NCBI GenBank assembly: GCA_020060625.1
Contig: JAGUZU010000059.1
Span: forward strand, 1-56,576
DNA length: 56,576 nucleotides
Reading direction: 5' to 3'
Source of the DNA: Anaerolineales bacterium
GTDB taxonomy: Bacteria; Chloroflexota; Anaerolineae; Anaerolineales; Villigracilaceae
The stretch's first letter is position 1. Each line of letters opens with the position of its first letter. The notes beneath the pieces were generated by a model that had not been told where the DNA came from, searched no databases, and saw only the letters and a list, made by a program, of their open reading frames with translations. Position numbers and translations under genes: made by a program. Shown piece after piece: positions 8,201 to 16,673 of the stretch.

Positions 8201-9424
8201 ATGACCGACAAACTCAAACATATTCTCGAACATGCCTACGTCAACGCGCCGGCTGTCAGGAAAATCTTCGATCAGGCGGGACTGAAGCCTGCGGATATTC
8301 GCTCCGCCGCCGACCTGGATAAGATTCCGGTCACGAGCAAAGACCGTCTGGTCGAAATGCAGCAAAGCGATCCGCCATTTGGCGGCTTCCTGGCGGTCTC
8401 CCTTGAAAAACTACAGCACGTCTTCTTCTCGCCCGGTCCGCTCTACGAACCTCACGCCGGGGAGAGCGCAGTGATGGACACCATCCGCGAGATGTTCACG
8501 CTTGCGGGGTTTGCGCCCGGCGACGTGGTCATCAATGCCTTTGGCTATCACCTGATTCCCACCGGGATCGCGCTCGACCAGACTTTCACGGAGATGGGCG
8601 CAACCGTCATCCCGGCAGGGGTGGGCAGCGCCGAATTGCAGGTCAGGATGATGCTGGATTTGAAAGTCAGCGGCTACGTCGGCACGCCCTCCTGGTTGAT
8701 GACGCTGATCCAAAAAGCGGAGGAGAGCGGGCTGTGGCGCCATGGCGCCATCCGCAAGGCGTTCGCGCTCAAGAAAGCGCTCCTATCCGCCGAACCGCTG
8801 CCGCCCGCCATGCGCCAGGCGTTCGTCGAAAAATACGGCTTGCAGGTTGCCAACGCCTACGGCACCGCCGAGTTGGGCTTTCTGGCGTACAACCTCGAAG
8901 GCGGCTTGAACATGCGCCTGCTGGAGACCTCCATCGTGCAGGTGGTCAACCCGGAGAACGGGCAAACCGTCGCGGCGGGAGAAAGCGGCGAAGTCGTCGT
9001 CACGACTTTCAACGAGACGTATCCCCTGATCCGCCTCGGCACCGGCGACCTGGCGATGAACGTGGACCCCGCGCCCGGCAAGAGCCGCCAGGGGGAACGC
9101 GCCATCATCCTGGTCGGGCGCGTGGGGGATGCGGTCAAGGTGCGCGGCATGTTCGTGCATCCCAATCAGTTGCGCTTCGCTCTTGGAGGAGCGGCTGGGG
9201 TGCGGGGATTCCAGGCAGTGGTCGCCCGTCCGCAGAATCGCGATTCGCTCACCCTGCGGCTCGCCCTGACGGATGATTCAGTGGATCGTCAGGCGCTGAG
9301 CGATGCGGTCTCTGCCGGGGTGCAATCCGTCTGCCGCGTCAAAGTGGACGCGGTGGAATTCGTCCCCTGGTCTGAGATTGAGGAGAAGCCCGGCGTCATC
9401 CTGGACGAGCGCACTTGGGAATAA
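8201..9424 (+). CDS. PaaK-like adenylate-forming enzyme
   Basis: A 407-residue protein similar to phenylacetate-CoA ligase family enzymes, which convert aryl or short acids to CoA thioesters. It opens with KLKHILEHAYVNAPAVRKIF, the helical start of the family, and carries NAYGTAELGFLAY and LIRLGTGDLA, the adenylation-core motifs. The phosphate-binding loop is unusual: the position normally read as SSGTTG reads SPGPLY here, so catalytic competence is uncertain. The ATG at 8201 follows GAGGAAGG. It lies 14 bases after livF and probably acts on the imported substrate. Confidence 0.75.
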   Translation: MTDKLKHILEHAYVNAPAVRKIFDQAGLKPADIRSAADLDKIPVTSKDRLVEMQQSDPPFGGFLAVSLEKLQHVFFSPGPLYEPHAGESAVMDTIREMFTLAGFAPGDVVINAFGYHLIPTGIALDQTFTEMGATVIPAGVGSAELQVRMMLDLKVSGYVGTPSWLMTLIQKAEESGLWRHGAIRKAFALKKALLSAEPLPPAMRQAFVEKYGLQVANAYGTAELGFLAYNLEGGLNMRLLETSIVQVVNPENGQTVAAGESGEVVVTTFNETYPLIRLGTGDLAMNVDPAPGKSRQGERAIILVGRVGDAVKVRGMFVHPNQLRFALGGAAGVRGFQAVVARPQNRDSLTLRLALTDDSVDRQALSDAVSAGVQSVCRVKVDAVEFVPWSEIEEKPGVILDERTWE

Positions 9425-9457
9425 GGAAAATTTCTCTACCATACATCTTGTTGATCC

Positions 9458-9546
9458 ATGTCGTTGCGAGCCGCCGCTTCTGGTTTTCGGCGGCGAAGCA
9501 ATCTCCCTGTTCCCAGAAATGTCCTTGAAAACGGGAGGTTGTGTCG
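9458..9546. repeat. Palindromic repeat, family B (GTCGTTGCGAGCCGC)
   Basis: Shares ATGTCGTTGCGAGCCGC and GGCGAAGCAATCTCC with the elements at 22064-22152, 26644-26743 and 38725-38844. It occupies most of the gap between the PaaK-like gene and the acyl-CoA dehydrogenase gene. Confidence 0.65.
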
Positions 9547-9637
9547 CACGGCGCCACGGCGACGCTTCGGGGAGACAACCCTCGCACAGCGTCCCCTTTG
9601 GGGAACGACATTTGTACGGTAGTGAAAGGAAAAAAAC

Positions 9638-11086
9638 ATGTCTCTTGAAATCCTGCAATCCCCTGTTGATTTTTTGAAGGCGATGCTTGGGGAGGTTCGC
9701 AACCCGGACGCACTGGCTGAATATCAAACCTGGTGGGAGAACGAAGGGACAGCCGTTTCCAGCGCGGTGGATCATGGCGGCACGCCCTGGCTGCGCATGT
9801 TCGACCGCTTCGGAACGCGCGTGGACGAAATCCTTTTCCCGCCCGAATACTGGAAGATGCTCAGGAAGGGCTACCAGGCGGGGGTGGTCTGGCGCGCCTT
9901 CGAGGAAAAATCCCTGATCCCCGCCTATCTCCTGGGATATGTCACCGCGTTTCACGATACCGGCTTGTATTGCCCATACATCGTATCGCTGTCCACCGCC
10001 GCGCCGTTGGATAAATACGGCGATGAAGCAGTGAAGGCGCGCTTCCTGCCCCCGCTGCTCCGCCGGGATGAAACCGTCTGGCAGGGCGCCACCTGGATGA
10101 CCGAAGCCGGCGGCGGCTCGGACCTCGGCGCATACGTGGAAACCACCGCCCGCCCTGCGGGAGACCGCTGGCTGCTGAACGGTGAGAAGTACTTCGCCAG
10201 CAACGCCGGCGCAGACCTGGCTGTGGTGGCGGCGCGTCCCAAAGGAGCGCAGGAAGGGGTGCGCGGATTGGCGCTCTTTCTCCTCCCGCGCCGGCGCCAG
10301 GACGGCGGCTTGAATTACTTTATCCGCCGCATCAAGGATAAGATTGGCACGCGCTCCGTCCCCACTGGCGAAGTCGAGTTGAAAGACAGTGAAGCCTACC
10401 TGCTTGGTAAACCCGAATGGGGCATTTACCTCATCTTGGAAGTGTTGAACCTCTCGCGTGTCGGAAACAGCATGGCGAGTGTGGCGCTGGCACAGCGAGC
10501 CATGTCCGAGGCGCTGACCTTCGCCCGCGGGCGGATCGCCTTCGGCAAACCCATCCTGGAACATCCGCTGCTCAAACGCCAGTTCGAGGAACGCCTGGCA
10601 AGCCTCAAATCCGCTTTTGCGCTGGCTTGGGAATCCCTGACCCTGCTCGACCAGGTCTGGCGCGAAACCCCGAAATACCCGGACCGCTATCACCTGTTCC
10701 GACTGGTCGCCCACCTCTCCAAATACTGGACCGCCGAACTCGCCGCCCAGACCGCCAAATGGAGCATGGAAGTCCACGGCGGCATGGGCATCCTGGCGGA
10801 ATTCGGCGTGGAGCGTTTGCTGCGCGAGGCGATGATCCTGCCGATCTGGGAAGGCACGCCCCACCGCCAGATATTGGACGGGCTGGAGGTGATGGAGCGC
10901 AAGGGCGCGCACCGCATGTTGTTCGACCACATCGCGCCGTTTGCCCACCCGCAGGAACTGGAGGAAATGGCGGCGCGCGTGGACGGGCTGCTCTCGCTGC
11001 CCGGCGAAGAAAAAGAGGCGCAGGCGGAAAGCCTCTTCCGCGACCTGGCGGTATTCACCGCCGATTCGCTCGCCAAACGCCGCTGA
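9638..11086 (+). CDS. Acyl-CoA dehydrogenase family protein
   Basis: A 482-residue flavoprotein that would oxidise an acyl-CoA to the enoyl-CoA. The FAD-binding strand WQGATWMTEAGGGSDLGAYV, the C-terminal helix motif HGGMGILAEFGVERLLREA and the terminal IWEGTPHRQILDGLEV are all present. Length and the C-terminal extension place it nearer the larger AidB/ACAD11-like branch than short-chain butyryl-CoA dehydrogenases. It is the last gene of the Liv/acyl-CoA operon and is followed by a strong hairpin. Electrons would normally go to an ETF; one is encoded at 21309-23107, though there it appears dedicated to the sulfur locus. Confidence 0.85.
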   Translation: MSLEILQSPVDFLKAMLGEVRNPDALAEYQTWWENEGTAVSSAVDHGGTPWLRMFDRFGTRVDEILFPPEYWKMLRKGYQAGVVWRAFEEKSLIPAYLLGYVTAFHDTGLYCPYIVSLSTAAPLDKYGDEAVKARFLPPLLRRDETVWQGATWMTEAGGGSDLGAYVETTARPAGDRWLLNGEKYFASNAGADLAVVAARPKGAQEGVRGLALFLLPRRRQDGGLNYFIRRIKDKIGTRSVPTGEVELKDSEAYLLGKPEWGIYLILEVLNLSRVGNSMASVALAQRAMSEALTFARGRIAFGKPILEHPLLKRQFEERLASLKSAFALAWESLTLLDQVWRETPKYPDRYHLFRLVAHLSKYWTAELAAQTAKWSMEVHGGMGILAEFGVERLLREAMILPIWEGTPHRQILDGLEVMERKGAHRMLFDHIAPFAHPQELEEMAARVDGLLSLPGEEKEAQAESLFRDLAVFTADSLAKRR

Positions 11087-11203
11087 CGATTATGACCGAT
11101 TGGCGGCAGCGATGGGTTTCCCGCCAACCTAACTGGCTAAACAACGGCGGGATGCGCCCATGCAGTTTCCCCAGGGTTTGCCGCCTGCGCGCTGTGATGT
11201 TAT

Positions 11204-11243
11204 GAAAGCAAGAGGTCGCGCGCCCGCGCGACCTCTTGCTTTC
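11204..11243 (+). terminator. Terminator hairpin of the liv operon
   Basis: GAAAGCAAGAGGTCGCGCG pairs with CGCGCGACCTCTTGCTTTC around a minimal loop. The following sequence is pyrimidine-rich (CCTTTCCTTTTTCCC), which fits an intrinsic terminator at the end of the 1050-11086 transcript. Confidence 0.75.
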
Positions 11244-11663
11244 CGTAATCCTTTCCTTTTTCCCATACTCAGTATTTCACGAAAGCGCGTAATTGGCGTT
11301 CTCTAACGCCGGTTTTGCGCTAGAGAACGCACACTATGCGGTGTTTTCGTCTGATAGAATGCCTATATCAATGCTGCGGCGGGAATGGCAGCGCTTCTTC
11401 ACTCTCGCTTTTCGCGGAAGCGATCCAGCGCAGGGTGAGGACGAAGCGCGTCAAGTCCGCCAAGAAAACCCTTAAAACTTCGCGCAATTCGCGGCTAAAT
11501 CTGTTCGGCAGAGAAGACTCCACTCTTTACTGTGGCGCTACCCGGTAGAGAGTGGCGGGCGGTGCCAGGGGAAACCAAGAGCGGCGGCTCGCAACGACAT
11601 GATTTGACATAGATGTACGGTAGCAAATGCGCAATCATTGTTTGAGTGGACATTTGCGGATTC
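11244..11663. other. Gene-free stretch with a duplicated remnant
   Basis: No supported gene. It contains an inverted repeat near 11297-11330 (GCGTTCTCT / AGAGAACGC) and a segment at about 11485-11542 nearly identical to 421-475 beside the transposase debris (shared GTTCGGCAGAGAAGACTCC and CTTTACTGT). The right part ends in a family-B half-repeat (GCGGCTCGCAACGACATG, about 11586-11602). Confidence 0.6.
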
Positions 11664-12308
11664 TTAATCCCCCAGATCGATCAAGCCCATCTTTACCGCC
11701 GCCAGCACGGCTTGCGCGCGGTTGGGTTGCTTGAGTTTTTCAAGGATGTTCTTGGCGTGGCTTCGCACGGTCTCTTCGCCGATGCTCAGTTTGTTTGCGA
11801 TCTGTTTGTAGGTGTTCGGCGTGGACATGTACTCCAGAATTTCCAGTTCGCGCGGCGTAAGCGAAACCGGCGCGGTCTGCTGCGGCTGGAGCCTGCCGAC
11901 CACCTTCTTCATTACATCCGGATGCAGGTACGCTTCGCCATGCACCACCGCATGAATGCCATGCACCAGTTCGGCGGGTTCGATGTTTTTCAACACATAG
12001 CCTTCGATGCCCGCCGCGATCAGGTCGAAGACCCGGTCATCCACTTCTGTGCCGGTCAGCATCATGATCTTGATCTGTGGATTGGACTTTCGCAGCGCAA
12101 GCGCCATCTCCTGCCCGTCCATCTCCGGCATGACCAGGTCAACGAGGACAATATCCGGCTGGAGGTTTTTTGCCGCCTCCAAACCGACGCGTCCATTTTC
12201 CGCTTCCCCCACGACCTCCAAACCTGATTCCAGACGAAGGACCATTGCCAGCCCCTTGCGGACTACGGCATGGTCGTCCACGATGAGGAGGCGGATGGGG
12301 TCAGGCAT
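11664..12308 (-). CDS. NarL/FixJ-type response regulator
   Basis: A 214-residue two-component regulator. The receiver domain (about 1-125) has acidic residues D11 and D12, phospho-acceptor D57 in VDLVMPEMDG, and LTGTE and YVLKN switch segments. A LuxR-type helix-turn-helix fills the C terminus (LTPRELEILEYMS then TYKQIANKLSIGEETVRSHA). Its start overlaps the end of the kinase gene by 8 bases, so the pair is coupled. Divergence from the tusA/sHdr locus makes that locus a natural target, but no binding site was identified. Confidence 0.93.
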   Translation of the reverse strand: MPDPIRLLIVDDHAVVRKGLAMVLRLESGLEVVGEAENGRVGLEAAKNLQPDIVLVDLVMPEMDGQEMALALRKSNPQIKIMMLTGTEVDDRVFDLIAAGIEGYVLKNIEPAELVHGIHAVVHGEAYLHPDVMKKVVGRLQPQQTAPVSLTPRELEILEYMSTPNTYKQIANKLSIGEETVRSHAKNILEKLKQPNRAQAVLAAVKMGLIDLGD

Positions 12309-14010
12309 GGTGATGCAATCCGTTGGCGGGGAGGTGGATCATGATGCGCGCGCCGGCATTCGGCAGGGAGGCGATCTCACAGTCGCCGCCCATGGCACGA
12401 GCGCGTTCCTGAATTCCGCGCAAGCCGAAATGCTCGCGGTTCACGCTTCGTGAAAGGGCGATTTCGGGGTCGAATCCCTTGCCTTCGTCGGAGACGACGA
12501 GATAGACCTCCTGGTCTGTCACGGTCAGGCACAGCCGCGCGGATCGCGCGCCCGAGTGGCGAGCCGAGTTGGCCAGCGCCTCCTGCGCCATGCGGTAGAC
12601 CGTCCTGCGCATGCCGGAGGAGAGGGAGTTGAAATCGCCGTTGTTGCTGAAAACAATGCTGAAGGAATGCGGACGGCAGCAGCTGTTGACGTAGTTGGTC
12701 AGGTCCGCCATGAATAGCTCGATGGTGAGCGCGGAGGGCCACAGGTCGAAAATGGAGCGGCGGACTTCGTCGTGGGCGCTGTTTGCCAGCGAGCGTAGTT
12801 CGATGAGCTCGTTTTTCACGTCATCCGCTTTTTGTGGAAGCATGTTGATGCAGGCGTCGAGCGAGTAGACGATGCCGAAGAGGGATTGTGCGACGGTGTC
12901 GTGAATATCGCGGGCAATGCGGTTGCGCTCGGTTTCGACGGCGAGGCGTCGGGCGCGGTCGATGCACAGGATTGTCGTACCAAGCGCGAGCGCGGCTTGA
13001 TTCGCCACCGTTATCAGCGTGGATTCGCGTTCCTTTGTGAGTCCGGCTTCATCCACGAGTAAAATGCCGACGGGGTGTTCCCTCAAATAAAGCGGCATCA
13101 TGAACCATTGGGTTTGAAGAAGCCAATCGTTGAGATGAGAATCCTGGATGAGGGTTTGGTTTGTTGTGGAAAAGGCGCTGCGGTTGAGCAGGGCTTTGAC
13201 GATCTCGCCGCTGCCGGATTTGAGCGGGAGCGGCTTTATCTTTGGAAAAGTTTCCTCATGCGGGTAAACGAGCCAGCCGCCAAGTTCTTCATGGGCGGGG
13301 TCCACCATGGCGACAACGGCTTTTGAAAACCCCAAGTCGGTTGTGACTGCGCCGAGTACGCGTTCCTGCACCGAGATGAGGTCGGGCGCGGATTGCAGCA
13401 GAATGGTGAGATCGTGAATGATCTCGAGCTGCCGGTGCGCATGGGCAAGGTTCTCATGCTTTTGAGCCAGTTCGTCGCGGGCATGGGCGAGTTCTTCGCG
13501 GGCGCGGGAAATGTCCCTTAACAGAGTGGATGGGTAAGCAAAGAGAATGGGGAACAGCCAGATGCCTGCCAGTTCGCTTGCGCGCAGAATCAAGTTTTCC
13601 GTTGGCGTGGAGAAATGGTTTGCAAGCAGGTAGAGGGGTGTGAAAACGGCGGCGGCGGTCAGCGCGCCGCGCATCTGGAAGAAGAATGCCCCAGCCAGCA
13701 AGGGGCTGAGCGCATAGAGATAGTAGGGGCTGTTTGTTCCGCCGCTGATGGAAAGGACGAAGGCGGAAAAAAGTATGTCTGCCCCGAGGATGGCGGGATG
13801 TTCAATGACCAGTTTGTTGAGCGGGCGGTTGAACAGGGAAACAATGGAATTTGCCAGCAGGACGATGGCGATCACCCACCAGGGCGATAAACGATAAAGG
13901 GATGCCTGATTCCAGACGAACAGAACCGGGAGCACGGAAGCCCAGCGATAAAAAACCAGAAATAAGAAAATTCGGTTTGCGCGGAAGACCGATTCGAGGG
14001 ATTTGATCAT
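12301..14010 (-). CDS. Membrane sensor histidine kinase (NarX/DesK-like, GAF-containing)
   Basis: A 569-residue kinase. Residues 1-165 hold about six hydrophobic helices, 170-200 a coiled coil rich in Glu/His/Ala, and about 200-350 a GAF-like domain. Next comes a HisKA_3 dimerisation domain with ERNRIARDIHDTVAQSLFG (phospho-acceptor H370) and an HATPase_c domain with NSARHSGA and SDEGKGFDPE. No extracytoplasmic loop domain is evident, so sensing is probably by the membrane helices or the GAF. It pairs with the overlapping NarL-type regulator. Confidence 0.9.
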   Translation of the reverse strand: MIKSLESVFRANRIFLFLVFYRWASVLPVLFVWNQASLYRLSPWWVIAIVLLANSIVSLFNRPLNKLVIEHPAILGADILFSAFVLSISGGTNSPYYLYALSPLLAGAFFFQMRGALTAAAVFTPLYLLANHFSTPTENLILRASELAGIWLFPILFAYPSTLLRDISRAREELAHARDELAQKHENLAHAHRQLEIIHDLTILLQSAPDLISVQERVLGAVTTDLGFSKAVVAMVDPAHEELGGWLVYPHEETFPKIKPLPLKSGSGEIVKALLNRSAFSTTNQTLIQDSHLNDWLLQTQWFMMPLYLREHPVGILLVDEAGLTKERESTLITVANQAALALGTTILCIDRARRLAVETERNRIARDIHDTVAQSLFGIVYSLDACINMLPQKADDVKNELIELRSLANSAHDEVRRSIFDLWPSALTIELFMADLTNYVNSCCRPHSFSIVFSNNGDFNSLSSGMRRTVYRMAQEALANSARHSGARSARLCLTVTDQEVYLVVSDEGKGFDPEIALSRSVNREHFGLRGIQERARAMGGDCEIASLPNAGARIMIHLPANGLHHHA

Positions 14011-14050
14011 GATCCTGCTGCCGGTCAGGGATTATATCCGAATTATCGCG

Positions 14051-14094
14051 CCTCCCCCGCGCGGGGGAGGAAAAAATCCCATCCGCGCGGGATG
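14051..14094. promoter_or_regulatory. Two GC-rich palindromes between divergent kinase and tusA genes
   Basis: CCTCCCCCGC/GCGGGGGAGG is a perfect 20-bp palindrome at 14051-14070, followed by a second dyad CCATCC...GGATGG near 14079-14094. They lie in the 5' region of tusA and could be repeat units, attenuating hairpins or protein sites; the sequence alone does not decide. Confidence 0.4.
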
Positions 14095-14146
14095 GCGATT
14101 CGACCGTCTATTTATTATCATTCCACCCAGTCCGAAGGAGGCTTCT

Positions 14147-14386
14147 ATGACCGATGTAATCAAGGAAGATCAGGTATTGGATTGCTCAGGCATGCTCTGC
14201 CCCATGCCGGTCGTCAAGACCACCAAAGCGATCAAGGAATTGCAGTCGGGGCAGGTATTGAAGATGATCGCCACCGATCCCGGCGCGCCGCCGGACATGG
14301 AGGCATGGAGCAGGCAAACGGGGAACGAAATGCTCCGGTCCATGCAGGAAGACGGAAAATTCATCTTCTATTTGAAGAAAAAATAA
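14147..14386 (+). CDS. tusA: TusA-family sulfur carrier protein
   Basis: A 79-residue single-domain protein that carries persulfide sulfur on a conserved Cys. The motif LDCSGMLCPMPVVKTTKAI contains the CPxP signature with active C18; a second Cys is at 13. The ATG at 14147 follows GAAGGAGG and gives the standard TusA length; the open frame upstream is not needed. It opens the sulfur locus and is followed by two DsrE-like genes, the usual neighbours in sulfur oxidisers, where TusA hands sulfur towards the sHdr complex. Confidence 0.93.
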   Translation: MTDVIKEDQVLDCSGMLCPMPVVKTTKAIKELQSGQVLKMIATDPGAPPDMEAWSRQTGNEMLRSMQEDGKFIFYLKKK

Positions 14387-14421
14387 TCCCCATTGTCCAA
14401 CTTTAATACGGAGAAAGTACC

Positions 14422-14946
14422 ATGTCAAAATCTGACCCGAATGCTCCAAAGCGGCTTGCGCTGATCGCAAGCAAGGGAACTCTCGACTGGGCTTATCCCC
14501 CGTTCATTCTCGCCAGCGCGGCTGGCGCGATGGGATGGGAGGTGGGCATTTTCTTTACCTTTTACGGACTCACGCTTCTTAAACCGGACCTCACGGCTGC
14601 CGTCTCACCATTGGGCAACCCTGCCATGCCGATGAAAATGCCCTTCGGTCCCGAAGGCTTCCAGAACATCAACTGGCCCATGCCCAATTTGTTAATGGCA
14701 AACGCCCCCGGATTCGAGGCGCTGGCAACCAATTTGATGAAGCAGACTTTCAAGAACAAGGGCGTTGCTTCTGTTCCGGAATTACGCGACATGTGTGTTG
14801 ACCTCGATGTGCGCATGATCGGCTGCCAGATGACAATGGACGTCTTCGGCTTCAAGCGCGAAGACTTCATCAAGGAATGCGAGATCGGCGGCGCGGCAAC
14901 CTTCCTCGAATATGCCGCAGACGCAGATGTGCAGTTGTTCATCTAG
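14422..14946 (+). CDS. DsrE3A-like sulfur relay protein
   Basis: A 174-residue protein of the DsrE/DsrF/DrsH-like family, soluble sulfurtransferases that exchange persulfide with TusA. The C-terminal half has MIGCQMTMDVFG, in which C135 is the likely sulfur-binding residue, followed by GGAATFLEYAADADV, typical of the DsrE3A branch. The 35-base gap after tusA contains a Shine-Dalgarno (GGAGAAAG). No membrane segment is seen. Assignment to the 3A subgroup is by remembered motif, not by a tree. Confidence 0.85.
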   Translation: MSKSDPNAPKRLALIASKGTLDWAYPPFILASAAGAMGWEVGIFFTFYGLTLLKPDLTAAVSPLGNPAMPMKMPFGPEGFQNINWPMPNLLMANAPGFEALATNLMKQTFKNKGVASVPELRDMCVDLDVRMIGCQMTMDVFGFKREDFIKECEIGGAATFLEYAADADVQLFI

Positions 14947-14956
14947 GAATTTCCCA

Positions 14957-14985
14957 GGGTCACGCTTAAAGGCGTGACCTACCTT
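14957..14985. repeat. Palindromic repeat, family G
   Basis: GGTCACGC-TTAAAG-GCGTGACC followed by TACC; a short copy of the GTAGGTC...GACCTAC family, just upstream of the ribosome-binding site of the STAS gene. Confidence 0.7.
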
Positions 14986-14999
14986 AAAAGGAGAGAATA

Positions 15000-15338
15000 A
15001 TGGACAAACTTTCCATTCAAACTGAAATGAAAGGGCTTGTTGCGGTGGTCACTGTCAGCGGCAGAGTCGATTCTGAGACTGCGCCAACCTTGGATGCCGA
15101 ATTGACCAAAGCAGTTGGCGGGAGCTCCAAGCTTGTTCTTGAACTCAAAGGCGTGGAATACATGTCATCGGCGGGGATTCGCGCTGTGGTGAAAGCTGCA
15201 CAAGCTGTTGAGCAAAAAGGCGGCGCGGTTAAGATGGCGTCTGCGCCTGAATTGGTGACTTCGATCTTTTACACCGTCGGAATCGTGGACAAAATCAAAT
15301 CCTATGCAACGGTTGACGAAGCCGTCGCAAGTTTCTAA
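15000..15338 (+). CDS. STAS-domain protein (anti-anti-sigma-like)
   Basis: A 112-residue protein with the STAS fold pattern: VAVVTVSGRVDSETAPTLD, then KLVLELKGVEYMSSAGIRAV, where the first Ser of MSSAG is the phosphorylation site in SpoIIAA-like proteins, then a C-terminal helix. Such proteins normally bind an anti-sigma kinase, but none is encoded nearby. It sits between two DsrE-like genes, apparently in the same operon, so a regulatory or scaffolding role in the sulfur locus is inferred. The start codon follows GGAGAG. Confidence 0.88.
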   Translation: MDKLSIQTEMKGLVAVVTVSGRVDSETAPTLDAELTKAVGGSSKLVLELKGVEYMSSAGIRAVVKAAQAVEQKGGAVKMASAPELVTSIFYTVGIVDKIKSYATVDEAVASF

Positions 15339-15363
15339 GTATCAGTAATAAGGAGAGGGCAGT

Positions 15364-15765
15364 ATGAGCGTTTGGAAGACGAACGACCCCGAAGTCAAAA
15401 AGATTTTGTACGTTCAAACTCATGGGGAAAAAGACCCTGAGCGGACAGCAACTCCGTTCTTCCTCGCCACGGCGGGAGCAGCAATGGACAATGAAGTCTG
15501 CATTTATTTCACCATGAACGGTCCACAGTGTGTGGCGAAGGACAACGGCGAGAAGATCATCATTCCACGCAAGGGCGGCGGCGGCAAAGAATTGAAATTC
15601 TTCATCGAACAGGCGCAGGAAATCGGTGTGCGCTTCCTCGTCTGCCAGCCTTCGCTCGACCTGCACGGCTACACCATGGAAGACATGATCGAAGGCGTGG
15701 AGATGATCGGCGGCGCGGCATTCAACGACATGGCGTGTGATGCAGATGCGGTGATTGGTTTTTAG
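15364..15765 (+). CDS. DsrE-family sulfurtransferase (DsrE3B-like)
   Basis: A 133-residue DsrE-like protein. The N terminus KKILYVQTHGEKDPERTATPF is the usual first strand and loop; the second half has FLVCQPSLDLHGYTMEDMI, with C94 as the likely persulfide site, and ends GGAAFNDMACDADAVIGF. Spacing from this Cys to the C terminus equals that in the 174-residue paralogue, so both share the same C-terminal core while the longer protein carries a central insertion. It probably relays sulfur between TusA and the sHdr/LbpA system. Confidence 0.85.
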   Translation: MSVWKTNDPEVKKILYVQTHGEKDPERTATPFFLATAGAAMDNEVCIYFTMNGPQCVAKDNGEKIIIPRKGGGGKELKFFIEQAQEIGVRFLVCQPSLDLHGYTMEDMIEGVEMIGGAAFNDMACDADAVIGF

Positions 15766-15770
15766 TAAAT

Positions 15771-15837
15771 GGAGATTGGTAATTAGTAATTGGGTGCTCG
15801 CATTTCAAAATCTCCAATTACCAGTTACCAATTACTT
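15771..15837. repeat. Palindromic repeat, family I (GGTAATTAGTAATTGG)
   Basis: GGAGATTGGTAATTAGTAAT on the left is answered by ATTACCAGTTACCAATTACT on the right, forming a long imperfect hairpin between the DsrE and sHdrC1 genes. Confidence 0.75.
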
Positions 15838-15852
15838 CTTTTAGGAGGCTCG

Positions 15853-16560
15853 ATGCCTACCACACAAGAAAATTGGAACCCCGGCAAAGCACAGGATCGT
15901 CATCCCGAAGTTTCATACGAAGAGAAGGAGAAACTCTTTCTCGAAGTGAAAAATGATCCGCGCTACGAGGATTTTCTTTACGGATGCTACGAGTGCGGCA
16001 TTTGTGTTTCAACCTGTCCTTCGGCGCGCTTCTATGACTATTCTCCGCGGGTGATCGCGCAAGCGATGGCGCGTGAAGACATCGAGCGCGTGTACGACAT
16101 CATCTCGGAAGATATTTGGAACTGCGCGCAGTGCTTCTCGTGTTTGCGCTGCCCGCGTGGCAACAACCCTGGCGGGCTTGTAACTTTGTTGCGTGAAGTC
16201 GCAGTCAAGAACGGACTTCAAGAAACGAAAGACGTCCTGCAAGGCTACAGCCGCGTGATATACAAGGTGATGCTCAAGGGCAATCAAGTCTCGCCCGATA
16301 TGCTCCAGCCCGACTTCTTCCCCGATTGGGGTCCGTGGGTGGGAGAGTTCTCTAAGAACATGCCCGTGTGGAGAAAAGCTATCCCCGTGGATACCTTGCG
16401 CGGCGTGACCGATGCGGCGTGGAAGACCAATCGCAAGACCCTGCTCGAGTTGTACACCATCTGGTTCGAGACAGGCAACATGGACATCATCAAGGAAATT
16501 GACGAAGGTTTGCACGATTTACTGGCAGATGTGATGCAGGAAGAACTTGAGGAAGGATAG
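15853..16560 (+). CDS. shdrC1: sHdrC1-like iron-sulfur subunit
   Basis: A 235-residue HdrC-like ferredoxin subunit of the sulfur-oxidising heterodisulfide-reductase-like complex. Cluster motif 1 is CYECGICVSTCP from residue 45. Motif 2 is CAQCFSCLRCPRG from residue 91, with only two residues between the third and fourth Cys instead of the usual three. The ATG at 15853 follows TTAGGAGG; the open frame upstream is the preceding repeat. It heads the order C1-B1-A-hyp-B3 seen in lipoate-linked sHdr loci, and no methanogen-type subunits are present. Confidence 0.85.
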   Translation: MPTTQENWNPGKAQDRHPEVSYEEKEKLFLEVKNDPRYEDFLYGCYECGICVSTCPSARFYDYSPRVIAQAMAREDIERVYDIISEDIWNCAQCFSCLRCPRGNNPGGLVTLLREVAVKNGLQETKDVLQGYSRVIYKVMLKGNQVSPDMLQPDFFPDWGPWVGEFSKNMPVWRKAIPVDTLRGVTDAAWKTNRKTLLELYTIWFETGNMDIIKEIDEGLHDLLADVMQEELEEG

Positions 16561-16565
16561 GTTTA

Positions 16566-16662
16566 TGGGTTGCAAGTTGAAGGTTGAAAGTTCTTAACCT
16601 GAAACCTTCAACCTGAAACCTGAAACCTTCAACCTGAAACCTGAAACCTTCAACCTACAAAC
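16566..16662. repeat. Palindromic/tandem repeat, family A (GAAGGTTGAAAGTT)
   Basis: Left GTTGCAAGTTGAAGGTTGAA, right AACCTTCAACCTGAAACC repeated about three times in tandem. It forms a long hairpin in the shdrC1-shdrB1 gap. Confidence 0.8.
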
Positions 16663-16673
16663 TGGAGAACTTT

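Noticed and set aside
11293-11548. Short plus-strand ORFs between the liv terminator and the response regulator
   Set aside because: No domain, no ribosome-binding site, and part of the sequence is a duplicated remnant also present at 421-475.
14422-15765. DsrEFH of the reverse dissimilatory sulfite reductase pathway
   Set aside because: No dsrAB, dsrC or dsrMKJOP genes occur; the proteins match DsrE3-like forms linked to sHdr instead.
16600-16662. Tandem AACCTGAAACC units resembling a CRISPR array
   Set aside because: Units are too short, without unique spacers of constant length and with no cas genes; they are one arm of a family-A hairpin.
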